A stretch of 64,000 bases of DNA from Argyresthia goedartella (Eukaryota; Arthropoda; Insecta; Lepidoptera; Argyresthiidae): contig OX463829.1 in NCBI GenBank assembly GCA_949825045.1, forward strand, positions 17,206,715 through 17,270,714, in the 5' to 3' direction. Below the pieces are notes generated by a model. It searched no databases, was not told where the DNA came from, and was given only the letters and a program-made list of their open reading frames with translations. Both the position numbers and the translations under genes were made by a program. Shown in pieces: positions 1 to 12,749 of this stretch (position 1 is the first letter of the stretch; every line of letters begins with the position of its first letter).

Positions 1-759
1 CAAACTAAAGAGTGATCTAAAGTATTAAAGGCCCGACTCAAATCAAGATAACATGCGTACAGTGTTCTTTTTCTATCATTTTATTAATTAACTACTTGTT
101 TAATAGAAAATATTGCCATATCAGTCGAATCCTGCAATTTGAAATTTTATCACCATTTTTAAGTACCTAAGGCACGGTCAAAAACATTGTAATATCAATT
201 ATACGTATAAAATTTCTCATAAATAAATTGATAATAGCTTCACAATATTTCCATATAAAATAAAATTCCAGCTGATTACATGTTTGATAATTCATTGTTA
301 TTGTACAACACCGGTAATCTAATAAAATTCGTGGTATAACTGTTTTGAACGTTACTAGCGGGAAAGAGAGATGCTTATGTGAATCTGTATAGCGCTATTT
401 CATTATTTTTAGTTGACAGCTAGGAGACCAGAGACAAGCTAACCGTTAACCTTGGTGGATTAGCAGGGCAATTGTGGCTCACCTTTAAGACCGTCATATT
501 ACGATTTTAAGCTGTCCTGTTTAAGGCCTGCTTTTCAACTGCACGGAATAGGGATGGTTTCTTAAAAGTTGGTATAAGGACTCCTGTACAAAATGCGCAG
601 TAATTCCTTCCAACATCGCCCAGCGCTCTTAATTCATGGCGCGAGGTATATCAGTTAGTATAGTTATTAATAGATTCTAGACTTTGTTAGTGAAAACTAA
701 AAAGGCCAAAAACAGAACTAAAACCACTATATAAAAAATATCTTCTCAGACTCGCTCTC

Positions 760-824
760 GCGCAAAATGGGGCCATGACCAGCCAGATAGGTCCTATCTG
801 GCTGGTCATGTCCCAATTTTGCGC
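760..824. repeat. Near-perfect palindrome, 32-bp arms, 1-nt loop
   Basis: Arms 760-791 and 793-824 are reverse complements with about three mismatches around a single central T at 792. The core, from CATGACCAGCCAGATAGG outward, is perfect. I see no target duplication or transposon ends beside it. Confidence 0.85.
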
Positions 825-1070
825 TATACTACTAACATACAAAAGAAAAAATACAATCAAAATCCCTCAAAACATATTTTAAATACAGATTTATTTTGAA
901 TTCAAGAAATTTGGGTACAATTTTTTTTTCGGTTAGTATTTGAACGTTTGACTTAAATCTATAGAAGTAAAAGTTTGGTTGCTAGTGGCAACAAGCCTAT
1001 GTTATTCTGTGTCAGTGAAAATTGAAAATTTCGCAATGTTTGTTTACTAAATCTGTTTTGATCTTTTGAA

Positions 1071-1476
1071 ACCTTTTTTCTTTCGCTGTTATGTAATTTT
1101 GGCTATGTGAACTTGTTAAATTTTATATTACGAGCCTGATACCAAAATTTGACATTTGTTATGTTGTTGTTTATCTGGTTGTCATGGCAATGTCCATTCA
1201 AACTTGAAATCATTTTCGCTTCATATTTTCACACTATCAGCACTTCTAAATCGATAGCGAAGGGGTTTACCTTTGGTGACCTTGTATTTGGCTTTCTCCG
1301 AAACTCTGCAATCTCGGGCTTCGTGCGCGCTGGTGCGCTACCTTTTTTTCTTTCGCTGTTATGTAATTTTGGCTATGTGAAATTGTTAAATTTTATATTA
1401 CGAGCCTGATACCAAAATTTGACATTTGTTATGTTGTTGTTTATCTGGATGTCATGGCAATGTCCATTCAAACTCG
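1071..1476. repeat. Direct repeat of about 135 bp, spacing 270 bp
   Basis: The block 1071-1206 reappears at 1339-1476 with only a few differences (for example GAACTTG against GAAATTG). The intervening 132 bp is unique. This looks like a local segmental duplication or a two-copy remnant of a longer tandem array. A weak reading frame across it (1149-1409) is probably chance. Confidence 0.85.
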
Positions 1477-1686
1477 TTAGCGGTCTGATATGTTTGCTTC
1501 AATACTTTTACAAAAATACTTTTTCTCTCTTAGCCACTCACAAAAATTGCTTTTAATTTAAATAATTTTTAGAACTCTCCAAAAAGGGTATAAGAGCGGA
1601 ACATTTCTGAAATTCTGGAGTCTCACGTCAGCTTCTGAGCAAGAAGAATCACCTAAAGGCCTTATCCCGGGGTCGCACTACCCCGG

Positions 1687-1760
1687 GATCCTGCGAGCCG
1701 TTACTGCAACGCGATCCTATGAGCCGTTACTGCAACGCGATCCTGCGAGCCTCAACCCTG
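1687..1760. repeat. 26-bp tandem repeat in GC-rich block
   Basis: GATCCTGCGAGCCGTTACTG-type units begin at 1687, 1713 and 1739. The first two are nearly identical; the third diverges after 14 bases. Confidence 0.75.
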
Positions 1761-2692
1761 TTCAGCGCTTCGCTGAGTCTCCTCTTCACCTACCCGTTCT
1801 TGGCTACACCTGCATCCTGGTCATCACTTCATTGAGTCTCCTCTCCACTTCACCTGGCCGTTCTCGGCTACACCTGCCCATCAGGGACTTCAGGCCGAAA
1901 CGCTACCAGGGCCCCTACTCCTGCTGCTCGTCGGAGTCTCAGTGCCTCCACTGACCGGTCCAGACGTCTACAGCTTCATCGGTCTCCTACTCTCCGTGTC
2001 CTCCGCTTCCTTTTTTATACCTAGACATCTGTATTTTTTATAAAACCTGTTCTCATTTCATCCACCCTCATCTTCTTATCATTTTTCTATAGTCATCATA
2101 TATAGCCCAAATAAACGGACATTTCCAAATTTTATCCTGGTTGTTTTCTGTTAGGTTCTGGTTAGGTTCATATCGTTATACGACAATCTTTTGTGGTTTT
2201 AATAAAGCTTGATTTGAATAATATAAGTCTTCATACTTCTGCCGACTATCACCGCCAAGTAAATCCTGTTTTTGCTTGGGAAAATAGGTACTGGCGTTAC
2301 TTGACTCAACAACTGAATAGCGACAAAAAATGAGCTCGACTAGAACTACTGGCTTCGACAGACAACAATTTCTGAATTGCGTGACTTGAAACTAAAAACA
2401 GTAACTTGAAAACCTTAAGTCAAGCAACATAAAATACAAAAAGAGCGTTCCAAATTCCAAATTCCAAATTCCAAATGTCTTTATTACTGTAGATATTTAC
2501 ATATACTTAGCAATCGTCATTTTTTGCCACTTCTCTACATTGGACCACTGTGACAGATTGATTTTTAGATCTCTTTTTAAAAATTGCTTATGCTTAACTA
2601 ATACAAAATATAATATTTAGTCGTTATCATAATTAATAAGCAGGAATAAATAATTACAAAATTATTAACAGCAAGGTCTGTGTTGAGCCAGA

Positions 2693-5304
2693 TTAACCCC
2701 ATACAGACCCATCATTTAAGTAATCTTGAACATTGTAATATCCCTTTTTCGACAAAGTCGCTTTAACATGGATTTTAAATTGCTCAAATGGCAATTTCAA
2801 GATCTCCAGAGGTATCTTGTTGTAGTAGAGAATGCAATGAATGTATTGACCCTTGAAAGAATTGCTAACCTTCGCGAGTCTAAACCGGGGCGCAAGTAGT
2901 CTGTGATTATATCTTAGGTTAACATTACAGCTATCGCTAAGTTTGGGAAATTTTGTAAGGTTCTTGCGTACGTACGTACGTATATTTTCGAAAATAAATT
3001 GACTAGCTACAGTTAGTATGTCAATTTCTTTAAAAAGCTGTCTTAAGGAGTCTGTGCGTTTTAAATTATAAATTGCTCGAATAGCTCTTTTCTGTAAAAT
3101 AAAAATAGTTTGAATATCCGCTGCTTTCCCCCACAACAAGATACCATAGGACATGCCACTATGATAGTAACTAAAATATACTAGCCTAGATGTAGCCACA
3201 TCCGTGTTTTGTCTGATGTTCCTAACAGCGTAAGCCGCAGAACTTAATTTACCAGCCAATTTTTCTATGTGGGGTTTTAGCCAGTTTTTCCCCACTGCAA
3301 TTTGTTATCAATGGATATTCCAAGAAACTTCGTGTCATTTACTAATTCTAACTTATTGCTGTCCAACACTAAACTGGTCCCAACTTGCCTGAAATTTGGA
3401 AGTGAGAATTTGATACATTTGGTTTTACCAGCATTTAAAAATAAATTGTTAACTGTGAACCAATTCAAGGTTAAAGATAATGCTCTATTGACATCATCAA
3501 AATCTTCTTTTTGTCTTTCAATTTTGAAGACCAGTGAAGTATCATCAGCAAACAATACTATGTTAGTCAATTTCTCCACCATAAAAGGCAGATCGTTAAT
3601 ATATACCAGGAATAAGAAAGGGCCTAATATGGAACCTTGTGGAACGCCAATTTTTACCCCCGATCCATCAGATTTAACGCCGTTGACTTCTGCCTTTTGA
3701 ATTCTATTGCTTAGGTATGATCTTAGTAGATCCAACGCTTTATTTCTAACTCCGTAATGATTTAATTTCATTAGTAACGTGTCATGATCAACACAATCAA
3801 ATGCCTTCGACAGTTCGCAAAAAACACCGATAGCATCCTGTGCGGCTTCCCATGCAGAATAAATATGAGATATAAGGGTAATAACTGCATCCGTAGTCGA
3901 TTTACCCCTAGTGAAACCGTATTGCTTGGCGTGGAGTTGTTTTGTACGGTTAAAGTGTGAGAGCATTTGATTGAGTATAATCTTTTCAAAAATTTTACTT
4001 AGTGCTGGAAGAACCGATATTGGTCTGAAATTTGACGGATCACCCTTGTCTCCCGACTTGAACAGAGGTATAAGTTTACTGTGTTTCATGAGGTCTGGGA
4101 AAGCTCCATCATCAACACATTTATTAAATATATGAGCTAGGTCGGGCTATAACAAGTATTATTGAACCAATGACTTTGACTGACATACCCCACAGGTCTT
4201 CAGTATTTTTTAAGTTAAGTATTCTATACGTTTTGACAATATCCTGGGGACATACATGATAAAATTTAAAATCTACATTACTGATGCTAGTGCTGTTTTT
4301 TAACAAAACCTCTGCTTCATATGGAGATGAATTTAGACTCTCTGTTGTGAGTAAGGGTGCATTGGTGAAGAATGTTTCAAAAGCTCGAGCTACCTCAGCG
4401 TTGGATTTAACAACATCATCACCTATCTTTAAGCAGAAATCATTATCCCTTGGTATAACTTTGCCAGTTTCACGGTTTATGATTTGCCAAACCGTTTTCA
4501 TTCTATTATTTGAATTTTGTATTTTTCTATTTATGTGTAAAGTTTTTGCAGTTCTACAAACCAACTTGAAAGTTTTGGAATATTTTTTAACATAGTCATG
4601 AAATTTTATATCAAAGTTATAAGTTTTTTGTTCATAAAGATCATACAAGATAGCTCTACTTTTACGAATTCCAAATGTTGCCCAGTCATTAAATTTAGAT
4701 TTACCGTTGTTGGCACTGACTTTCTTTAATTTAAAAACTGTATTGAATTCTGTTTGAATAATGTTGAAGAAATCAGAATAGATTTTGTTCGGGTTCTGTT
4801 CATCAAAATCCGGTACTGGCAAACCCATATCTAAGTAAGTAAGTCTATGGGATGTAATAGGCCTATAAAATGATGGATCAGTCTTATTTTCACTAGTAAC
4901 TTGGAATGAAACTGTTTGACCTCTGTGATCGGATGGTAAACAGTTAATTACATTTTTACTTGTGAATGCACAGTCACAAAAAACGTTATCTAAGCAAGTT
5001 TGGCTGGTAAGTGTAATTCTAGTCGGCTCTAGAAATACATGAATAAATTAAATTATTTGAACAGAGTTATTAAACGTCGCTTCAGTGTTGTATCTACAAG
5101 CAGATCTACATTAAGATCGCCACAAATAATTATCTTTTTTCTGTTATTACAAAGTTTAATGAGGGCTTCCCCCATAATTTTCTCGAATATTTCAAAATTG
5201 CCATGGCCTATTTCATCTCTCGGAGGTCTGTAGACACAAACAATAATATGGCTATCCAAAATCTGGGTTTTGTTGTTCTTACATGTTGAACTTAATAGGT
5301 TCAC
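2693..5304 (-). pseudogene. Broken endonuclease-reverse transcriptase ORF of the LINE
   Basis: Minus strand, from high to low coordinates. 5304-5053 encodes the C-terminal half of an APE-type endonuclease (VYRPPRDEIG, then IICGDLNVDLL). 5040-4124 continues into a linker with GLPVPDFDEQNPNKIYSDFF. 4089-3277 encodes the RT core: PISVLPALSKIFEKI, then ELSKAFDCVDHDTLL with the first catalytic Asp, GVPQGSILGPFLF, and FADDTSLVF with the catalytic Asp pair. 3295-2693 encodes the thumb and C-terminal region (YGILLWGKAADIQTIFILQK). The frame breaks near 5045, near 4145 and near 3290, so the copy is not functional. An ACGT microsatellite at 2966-2984 lies inside the thumb region. The family normally has one long ORF2 here. 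Confidence 0.85.
2966..2984. repeat. (ACGT)n microsatellite
   Basis: About four and a half GTAC/ACGT units inside the decayed LINE ORF. Its length keeps the local frame open. Confidence 0.8.
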
Positions 5305-5515
5305 TTAACAGGTGAAGGATAAAGGAGCTTCCCTTGACCCACCACTTCGCCCTTTAAAACTTTTTTAACCTTTTTAACCAACAAGCCTAAACTAAACCAT
5401 ATGGTGATTTAGTCGCGCAATTTAGCATGTTTTTCGCCCATATGAGGAAATCCGCTGTTGATGGTCATAAGCTCAATAGTTTTTTGTTCGGTCGTTTTAT
5501 TATTCCCCATGTATT

Positions 5516-5925
5516 TAGGGTTCAATACCCAAAGGGTACAACGGAACCCTATTACTAACACGGCGTTGTCTTTCTGTCCATCTGTCTCTAGGCTGTACCT
5601 CATTAACCTTGATAGTAAGGCAGATGAAATTTTCACAAATGATGTATTTCTGTTGCCGCTATAACAACAAAATACTAAAACAACAGAATCAAAATAAATA
5701 TTTAAGGGGGCTCCCATATAACAATTCTTTTAATACCACATACAACTTATGAATGCACCTGGTTACGTACATAGAGTGTGAAAGTAGCCGCACCAATAAC
5801 TTTGTAAACAACATTTTGCTAGGTATGTAAAATCCAAACTATTCACTACTCACCATCCCTATCATAGTACGGTGGTACGGAATCCTTCGTGTGCGAGTTA
5901 GAATTGCACTTGACCGGTTTTTTTC
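5516..5925 (+). repeat. Lepidopteran-type interspersed repeat, copy 1
   Basis: Begins AGGGTTC..ACCCAAAGGGT and continues with the motifs GAAATTTTCACA and TTTCTGTTGCCGCTATAAC, ending GCACTTGACCGGTTTTTTT. The same start, middle and end appear in copy 2 at 36009-36724. This pattern, a GGGTTCCGTACCC-like head and a CTCGCACTTG(A/G)CCGGTTTTT tail, is a very common dispersed repeat in Lepidoptera. I do not assign a class. Confidence 0.7.
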
Positions 5926-6207
5926 TATAAATTTTTTTCCTTATCAATGTAGTAGTCTACAGTAGTGCGAGAAAAGGTTAATTTTTATTTTATTCCTCCC
6001 TCTCCATGCCTATGTGCCAAATATATCAATCACCGTAAATGTGCTTGCTTGCTTATGTCATACGCTTGGCCGAACGTCGAGTATGCGGCCAATCCTAACC
6101 TAAAAATATTGTATATTTATCTAAAAATAAAGTAAAGTGCTAAAGAAACTAAGCAGCTAGACTTTTCAGTATTTATTCCATCATCGTTGCCACTAGAAAC
6201 TGTTACA

Positions 6208-7445
6208 ATGAATCAAGCAGACGTTTCCAAGCTGGTGTCGAAGCTTCGGATAAGAGTAAACCCACAACATAGGAGACTCCGAAGTCCTCAGGGCCCGGAA
6301 GGAAGGCTCAATAAACTACGTAAAACTGTCACAGGACTGATTAAATATGAGAGGATTGAGCTCAACTACCCTCGGGCTGATGAGGCTCGCCAATATGCTG
6401 AAAGGGTAAAGTACCTTTTAATGATTTTAATCATTGCATGATTGTAAGATGTTAATCTCAGCATCACTTGTTAATATACCTACCTACCTACTAGCATAGG
6501 AGATAGACGTGTTGCTTTATCCTCTCACTTCTAAATTCAAATTAAGTGTTAAAAAACTAATCTAGTGCTAAATAAACTTTAACAAAACAAAGCAAATACC
6601 GCCCGGAACAAAGTGAATAAAAAAGTGCCAAGTGTTTCGTCGTTTTAAGCCGTATTTTGTGCCAAACATCATTCAAATCAGCCGTTTGGATGTGAACGGA
6701 TAGTGTGAAATAGTCAACAGACCGGTTTCGGATCGTCTAGTCGAGGCGCTACAAGGTCAAGCTGTTGCTGTGCCGACAACAGTGACTCGGCTCAATACGC
6801 ACCAGATTTTCGCATGAGCTTTTAAGTATCACCGTGGTTCAACTGTACACCGTCTGCTTCGTACGCACTAGACACGAGTTCGATCCCAAGCCTTACCATC
6901 GTTTTTTGTTTTTTGTTTGCGTTGCACGTAGTTCGCCACGAGTTCGAGTCCAAGCCACACCATTCATTTTTTTTTTTTTTTTTTAATTTTTTATTGTTTT
7001 TTTTTCTTTCCTACAAATTGTAATGAATGTATTTTCTTTTTTGCAGCTTATATCTGATGCTATTCGCAACGGAGACTGTCACAAGCAAACAATGAAGATG
7101 GCTGACTACTGGCTATTAGAGAAAGAACTTATTCACAAACTTTTTAAAGTATTGGTACCACGATTTGAAAACTACAACTCTTCATATACAAGGATGTTCA
7201 AGGCACCAAAAGTACAGAATGTACGTAACATCGAAAAGTCTGTATTGGAGCTAAAAGAAAACCCATATCCTTCATTGACTATGAGACAAGCTAGCAATCG
7301 GCTGTTGATCCAAAATGTACTTTTAGATGCGGCAAAATATGACTACAGACAGGCCAAATATGCAGAAATGGCAGAAAATATTGGAAAAGCTGAATTGAAA
7401 GAAGATAGTAAAAAAGATGTTGCTGTAAAAAGCAATGATAGCTAA
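6208..7445 (+). CDS. mRpL17: Mitochondrial large-subunit ribosomal protein bL17m
   Basis: Two exons, 6208-6405 and 7047-7445, joined in phase 0, give 198 residues. The donor is AGG|GTAAAG and the acceptor TTTTTTGCAG. The protein is the bL17 family member of the mitochondrial ribosome large subunit, where it helps stabilise the 23S-like rRNA near the exit side. Family signs are the basic N-terminal block RVNPQHRRLRSPQGPEGRLN followed by LRKTVTGLIKYERIEL, the bL17 core, and after the splice LISDAIRNGDCH, then WLLEKELIHKLFKVLVPRF. I chose the ATG at 6208; a TTG seven codons upstream is in frame but not needed. The C-terminal tail is Lys/Glu-rich, as in other animal orthologues. The length is slightly above the vertebrate protein (about 175). 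The residues for the rRNA-binding core look intact, so it should be functional. No canonical AATAAA was found close downstream. Confidence 0.93.
6406..7046 (+). other. bL17m intron with tandem B-box-like segment
   Basis: 641-bp intron. At about 6868-6965 a stretch containing CACGAGTTCGA(T/G)(C/T)CCAAGCC occurs twice, about 70 bp apart. Each copy resembles a tRNA/SINE B box (GGTTCGANTCC), but I see no A box, so a decayed SINE is only possible. A poly-T tract follows at 6966-6984. Confidence 0.5.
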
Positions 7446-7565
7446 TTTTTGTTGTTAGTTTTAGTCAAATACAATTTTAAAATAGGTTGTCCTATTGTTT
7501 TATTTATGTTTTACAACTGTATTATTGCTTCAAGGGCAGGTACCTACATAATTTGTTTTATTAGG

Positions 7566-7636
7566 CCTGCCTAGCATATAGTTTGTCGCGGGCCACTTTT
7601 CCGCAACTCGACGTCTTAAATTTGCGCCTTTTTTGC
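7566..7636 (-). repeat. 60-bp repeat matching the YLPM1 intron-2 insertion
   Basis: The segment with CGCGGGCCACTTTTCCGCAA followed by CTCGACGTCTTAAATTTGCG is, on the opposite strand, nearly identical to 17661-17728 in the YLPM1 gene. Here it lies directly beyond the 3' side of a minus-strand LINE remnant, so it may be that element's tail. Confidence 0.75.
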
Positions 7637-7862
7637 GTGACGAGGGTTGGGGGCACTAATCCTGCCAACCCACCTCCTGTAGGAAGCCTAGCAGACCCTT
7701 AATGTTGCCGACGACTTCCTGGACCTGGCGACCTCGGTGTCCCAAGGTGTGTTGCCCGGTAGATGGCCACGCCGGAACATTCCAGCAAGACGTGGGTGGC
7801 TGTCACCTCGACCTCCATGCAGGCTCTGCACAGGGGGCTGTCCGTGACACCTAGAGTGTGTG
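7637..7862 (-). pseudogene. LINE C-terminal fragment (Jockey/I-group) with zinc-knuckle motif
   Basis: Minus-strand translation reads HTLGVTDSPLCRACMEVE, then THVLLEC, a Cys-x2-Cys ... His-x4-Cys pattern typical of the C-terminal end of Jockey/R1/I-type LINE ORF2 after the RNase H or RT domain. The frame is lost soon after. There is no start and no full domain. This is a short decayed relic between the bL17m and ribokinase genes. Confidence 0.65.
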
Positions 7863-7865
7863 AGT

Positions 7866-7912
7866 GCCTGGCATATCAGGGTGTTGATTCACTACACCCC
7901 GATATGCCAGGC
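7866..7912. repeat. Inverted repeat, 19-bp arms, about 9-nt loop
   Basis: GCCTGGCATATC..GGGTGT at 7866-7884 pairs with ACACCCCGATATGCCAGGC at 7894-7912 with one mismatch. It sits at the edge of the LINE relic. Confidence 0.7.
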
Positions 7913-8876
7913 AGGCCTAAGATCATCATCTTGCTATAGCAAAATTCGATCTTCATCTCATCATGTTTTACCAATACTACACAAAACAAATAGTTATTAA
8001 TTAATGTCGCCGGTCGCGCTAACGGTGACTCGGAATCGATATAGGGACACTACTCTCAGAATGGCCTCGTCAATCATATTCATAAGCGAAGCGATCCAAT
8101 CAATTATTATGTATGTTGACTCGATACGGTAGGTAGGCACTTCTATTTGTAATGCCTGGTTTTCATTACACCCTGCCCGCTGCTACAAGTGTCGTACCGC
8201 CGGAAATATTTATGAAAATTTCGTCGGAATTGAGTGTATACATTATACCGACTATGCTCAATCATGCACATGCCGCGGTGTCTCATGTGGCTAGGCTACC
8301 CCGGGTCCCCGGCCCTTTGACTCCCGCAGGAAAAACCGCCTACGGAGAGGAGCGTGGCAGACTGGCAGTGGGCAATAACATGAAGTGAGCATTTACATTA
8401 TGCTCCTGCTCACGTCCCTGCCCACTTAGGTGTAATGTAAACGGGGTTTAAGATTATGCAGTCAAAAAATAATGTAACCTTCTCGTCAAAAATATCATGA
8501 TAGTGATGTTCCCTTATTTCTTTATGAAATTCATGTTTTTTTTTTATTATTTTCCAGCATAGCGCTGTAGTTTAATTTTTATTATTTTAAACCATATTGT
8601 CGAACTATTTTTTTAATCATTCTATAGGTTACGTATTTACTAAAAATTACCCTAATTATTGTATCCCGAAAAATTACATTGTCCAATATTTTTGTCAATC
8701 ACTATTGTTTATTTTCGTTATCAGTTGTCATCGTGCTATCAATATTCTTATCTGTAATTTGCGTAGAGTATTTAATACTTTCTTTGTATTTGCATTTTTA
8801 TACGTAAATATTATATATTAAGAATTATTTTTCTTACATAAATTAAGTGCATTTTAATTATTTTAACGTCTTTACA

Positions 8877-10335
<1,459 letters not shown>

Positions 10336-10412
10336 ATGAAACACTAAGATAAACCGTCAAGGTGTATATTACATGTAGGCAATATTTTACAGAATCAGGG
10401 TACAGTCAGTCA

Positions 10413-10418
10413 AATAAA
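10413..10418 (+). terminator. Polyadenylation signal of the ribokinase gene
   Basis: AATAAA 78 bases after the stop codon; a second TAATAAAA motif follows at about 10438. Confidence 0.65.
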
Positions 10419-11322
10419 AAATATTTGTACAGATAGGTAATAAAACTCTCTGTTCGTTTATTAGAGTTTATTAAACTTATATTAAATTAGACAATAGAAA
10501 CACAATTATGACATGATAGTAAAACTGTTACTGATAGTTTCAACTTATTAGATGTGTTCATAGCCCTTATTCTTCAACCCCTTAGCTGACAGTGGCCATA
10601 TACTTGCCACCATATTTTGAACTGTATGTCTTGGTAGTAGTCTAACACCAATGACAGTTCTGCAAGCCTGCCAGCCAGGGCTTCAATTATTCAGTAAACA
10701 TTTTGAAATGTAACATTAAATGTTATATAATGCGCGGCGTAAGTTGAACCAAAACGGCGGCATCTACTCATTTAAAAATGACTATTTTAGATACATTTTA
10801 CCCTGCGCAGATGCCGCCATTTTGGTTCAACAAATATGCCGGGTACTGTACCTATGTTTATATATAAAAATTTAATGTATGTAAATTACAAATCAGTTGG
10901 TGCTTTTTTGCCACATTGCCAGTGAAAAACTTAAGTTACACATTAATTAACCAAAACATTCAAATGCCAATAAGTCAAATTTTAATACCCGCTAACTAAG
11001 GACATAAAACAGTTCATATGTAAATGATACATAAATTGTTATTGACTTAAATTAAGAGTTTTAATTCCCCTGAAATCTATACAATTTATTTTCATTGTTA
11101 GATTATTAAGTTGGTCATAATGAAATACAGGAGAAAACATATTTCCTATAATATCAATGATACTTTTTCAATAGTTTATTGAAATAGTATCTTTTCATTC
11201 TGTAAATAAATATACAGCTTATCTATTGAAAACTAAGCTATCATAAAACAATGCAAATCAAAGAATAATAACTAAACTAGTGCAAAGAATATTGAAAAAA
11301 AAATGTAGTGCTATGCTATGTC
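10419..11322. other. Convergent intergenic spacer
   Basis: About 0.9 kb between the 3' ends of ribokinase (+) and the next gene (-). Apart from the inverted repeat listed separately I see only AT-rich sequence. Confidence 0.6.
10743..10831. repeat. Inverted repeat, 23-bp arms (MITE-like)
   Basis: Arm GTTGAACCAAAACGGCGGCA with CT following, at 10743-10765, is the reverse complement of 10809-10831 with one mismatch; the loop is 43 bp. It is probably a short hairpin MITE. Confidence 0.8.
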
Positions 11323-11328
11323 TTTATT
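11323..11328 (-). terminator. Polyadenylation signal of the 434-aa gene
   Basis: TTTATT on the plus strand is AATAAA on the minus strand, about 70 bases after the stop codon. Confidence 0.6.
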
Positions 11329-11396
11329 ACAATGAATTATCATCTTATATTTTTTTTTACACTTTATGCACTAATATACACATCCACTTGATCCAA

Positions 11397-12701
11397 CTAA
11401 TGCTGAACATAAAGACTTCCAAGTTCACTATCATTCACAATCTGCAGTAACACCTGGAGGTCTTCTCTGCTGGACACATATTTTGGAGCACCCAGCAGTT
11501 CCACAGGTTTTCCTAAAAGTTCAATATTATATTCTAAGGTTTTGGGGCAAGTTACAGATTTCATACAAGTACCATTTTGCAGTTTCTTGAACACCAGATG
11601 TGTTATTTCTTTTGCTGGCCCTTTTGTGTCAATCTCAATTTTAGTTTGTGCTTTGATTACATTGTGTGGGGTTTCATCTGTGTCCATTGGTTCACACTCT
11701 TTCAATTCCTTATGTTGATAGTCTTTCCCTGGTAATTGTTCAATAACACCTTTCTCTAAAGCCACATCAAGAATAGATGGACTAGCAGGTTCAACTATAT
11801 CATTTGGGACTTCTTCATTGACATTACTATCTTCAGGTTTATTTCCAAGAAGCATAGCCTCAACATCGCTAGATGCTAAATTAAATTTCGGCTCTGATTC
11901 CATTATTTGATCATTTGGCTTAGAATTTTCTGAAGGATTCTCATTCAGTATATCTATAATGGAAGGGAATTCATCACCTTTGTCATCACTGCCTACCATC
12001 TTCCCTTCAGATTTTAAGATAGTTTTTTCATTGTACATCAAATCTTCTAGTTCGGCTGCTATTCTGTCGTAGACTTTGTCCTCCTTCGGTTCATCCGTGT
12101 TTGGTAAATAGTCTATGCACCATTCTTCACTTGGAAGTAAGCTTTTATCAACACTGGGTAACAAGTCCAAGAGAGAAATAATATTTTTCTTTGGTCTAAG
12201 TTGTTTCTTTGGGTTTGCGAATGTTATACCATATTGCTTGATCCTTGAATAGGTTTTTTTAATTGCAGGGGTTTTTATGACCTTTTCCTTGACCACTGGA
12301 GTCTTTTTTAGCCTATTATTCTCTTTCAGCACATTATTGTTATTTACACTTCTTGTAACTGTCCTTGTGTTGGTGATAGGAGATTTTACTTGGTTAGGTT
12401 TCTTCGATGCCGCCTCTTTTACAGGATGTTCTTTGTAGGCGTTTCTGTGGATCAAGACCATACCATTTTCGTTGCTCTTCAATCTTGAGTTAGTGTTAGG
12501 TGACGTCACCGTACTAGATGCCTTCGTCTTCTGTTTAGGGCTTGTGGTGCTCTCGTATTGGATCTTTACCTTAGTAAATTTACCTAATATCTTGGCGAAG
12601 TCCATGCGTGTTACCACCACGGTACAATCACGACAATGCCCTTCTTTGTACAAGTGGTCGACATTTTTGGAGGACTTTGTAAAACGCGAGGGCCGCTTCA
12701 T
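11397..12701 (-). CDS. Uncharacterised disordered protein, 434 aa, single exon
   Basis: A single open frame of 434 codons, far longer than expected by chance in this AT-rich DNA, with an in-frame ATG at 12701 and a polyadenylation signal close behind the stop. I do not recognise the family. The N-terminus (residues 1-60) is basic with a possible compact piece: GHCRDCTVVVTRMDFAKILG contains Cys-x2-Cys. Residues about 60-170 are Lys/Ser/Thr/Asn-rich and look disordered. A short motif YSRIKQYGITFANPKKQLRP near residue 155 is basic and could be a binding motif or nuclear localisation signal. Residues about 200-360 are acidic and low in complexity. The last 60 residues (LVFKKLQNG ... SREDLQVLLQIVNDSEL) could form helices. 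There is no signal peptide and no membrane segment. A nuclear or cytoskeletal role is only a guess. It is divergent from YLPM1, with 2.3 kb between start codons. Confidence 0.8.
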   Translation of the reverse strand: MKRPSRFTKSSKNVDHLYKEGHCRDCTVVVTRMDFAKILGKFTKVKIQYESTTSPKQKTKASSTVTSPNTNSRLKSNENGMVLIHRNAYKEHPVKEAASKKPNQVKSPITNTRTVTRSVNNNNVLKENNRLKKTPVVKEKVIKTPAIKKTYSRIKQYGITFANPKKQLRPKKNIISLLDLLPSVDKSLLPSEEWCIDYLPNTDEPKEDKVYDRIAAELEDLMYNEKTILKSEGKMVGSDDKGDEFPSIIDILNENPSENSKPNDQIMESEPKFNLASSDVEAMLLGNKPEDSNVNEEVPNDIVEPASPSILDVALEKGVIEQLPGKDYQHKELKECEPMDTDETPHNVIKAQTKIEIDTKGPAKEITHLVFKKLQNGTCMKSVTCPKTLEYNIELLGKPVELLGAPKYVSSREDLQVLLQIVNDSELGSLYVQH

Positions 12702-12749
12702 CTTGCCAAGAAATATACTCCAATCTCAGGACTATTCAGGAGAATAGTT

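Larger units (their letters stand above)
1..2445. other. Repeat-rich intergenic region, no gene seen
   Basis: No convincing coding sequence. The stretch holds a large hairpin at 760-824, a direct repeat of about 135 bp (1071-1206 and 1339-1476), and a GC-rich block at about 1640-2000 that stands out from the AT-rich surroundings and contains a 26-bp tandem motif. An AATAAA at 2110-2115 follows the GC-rich block, so the 1.6-2.15 kb part could be a solo LTR or the 3' end of a lost element, but I see no matching second copy or terminal dinucleotides that would prove it. Confidence 0.6.
2446..5310 (-). mobile_element. Non-LTR retrotransposon (CR1/Jockey-group LINE), 5'-truncated and decayed
   Basis: One element read on the minus strand from the endonuclease to the 3' tail. 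The 3' end (lowest coordinates) carries a short 7-bp tandem tail, AAATTCC units at 2447-2476, as many LINEs of this group have. The coding part holds an endonuclease fragment, a linker and a reverse transcriptase, broken by several frameshifts. There is no 5' UTR or ORF1, so the copy is 5'-truncated at about 5.3 kb. The exact clade cannot be fixed without alignment; the motif style fits the CR1/L2/Jockey assemblage. Confidence 0.85.

Noticed and set aside
1149..1409. 86-codon frame
   Set aside because: It spans the 135-bp direct repeat, has no homology I recognise and no transcription signals.
3302..3700. 132-codon plus-strand frame
   Set aside because: It is antisense to the LINE reverse transcriptase.
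8152..8821. Two frames of 74-78 codons upstream of ribokinase
   Set aside because: No domain, no splice fit to the ribokinase frame, ordinary AT-rich composition.
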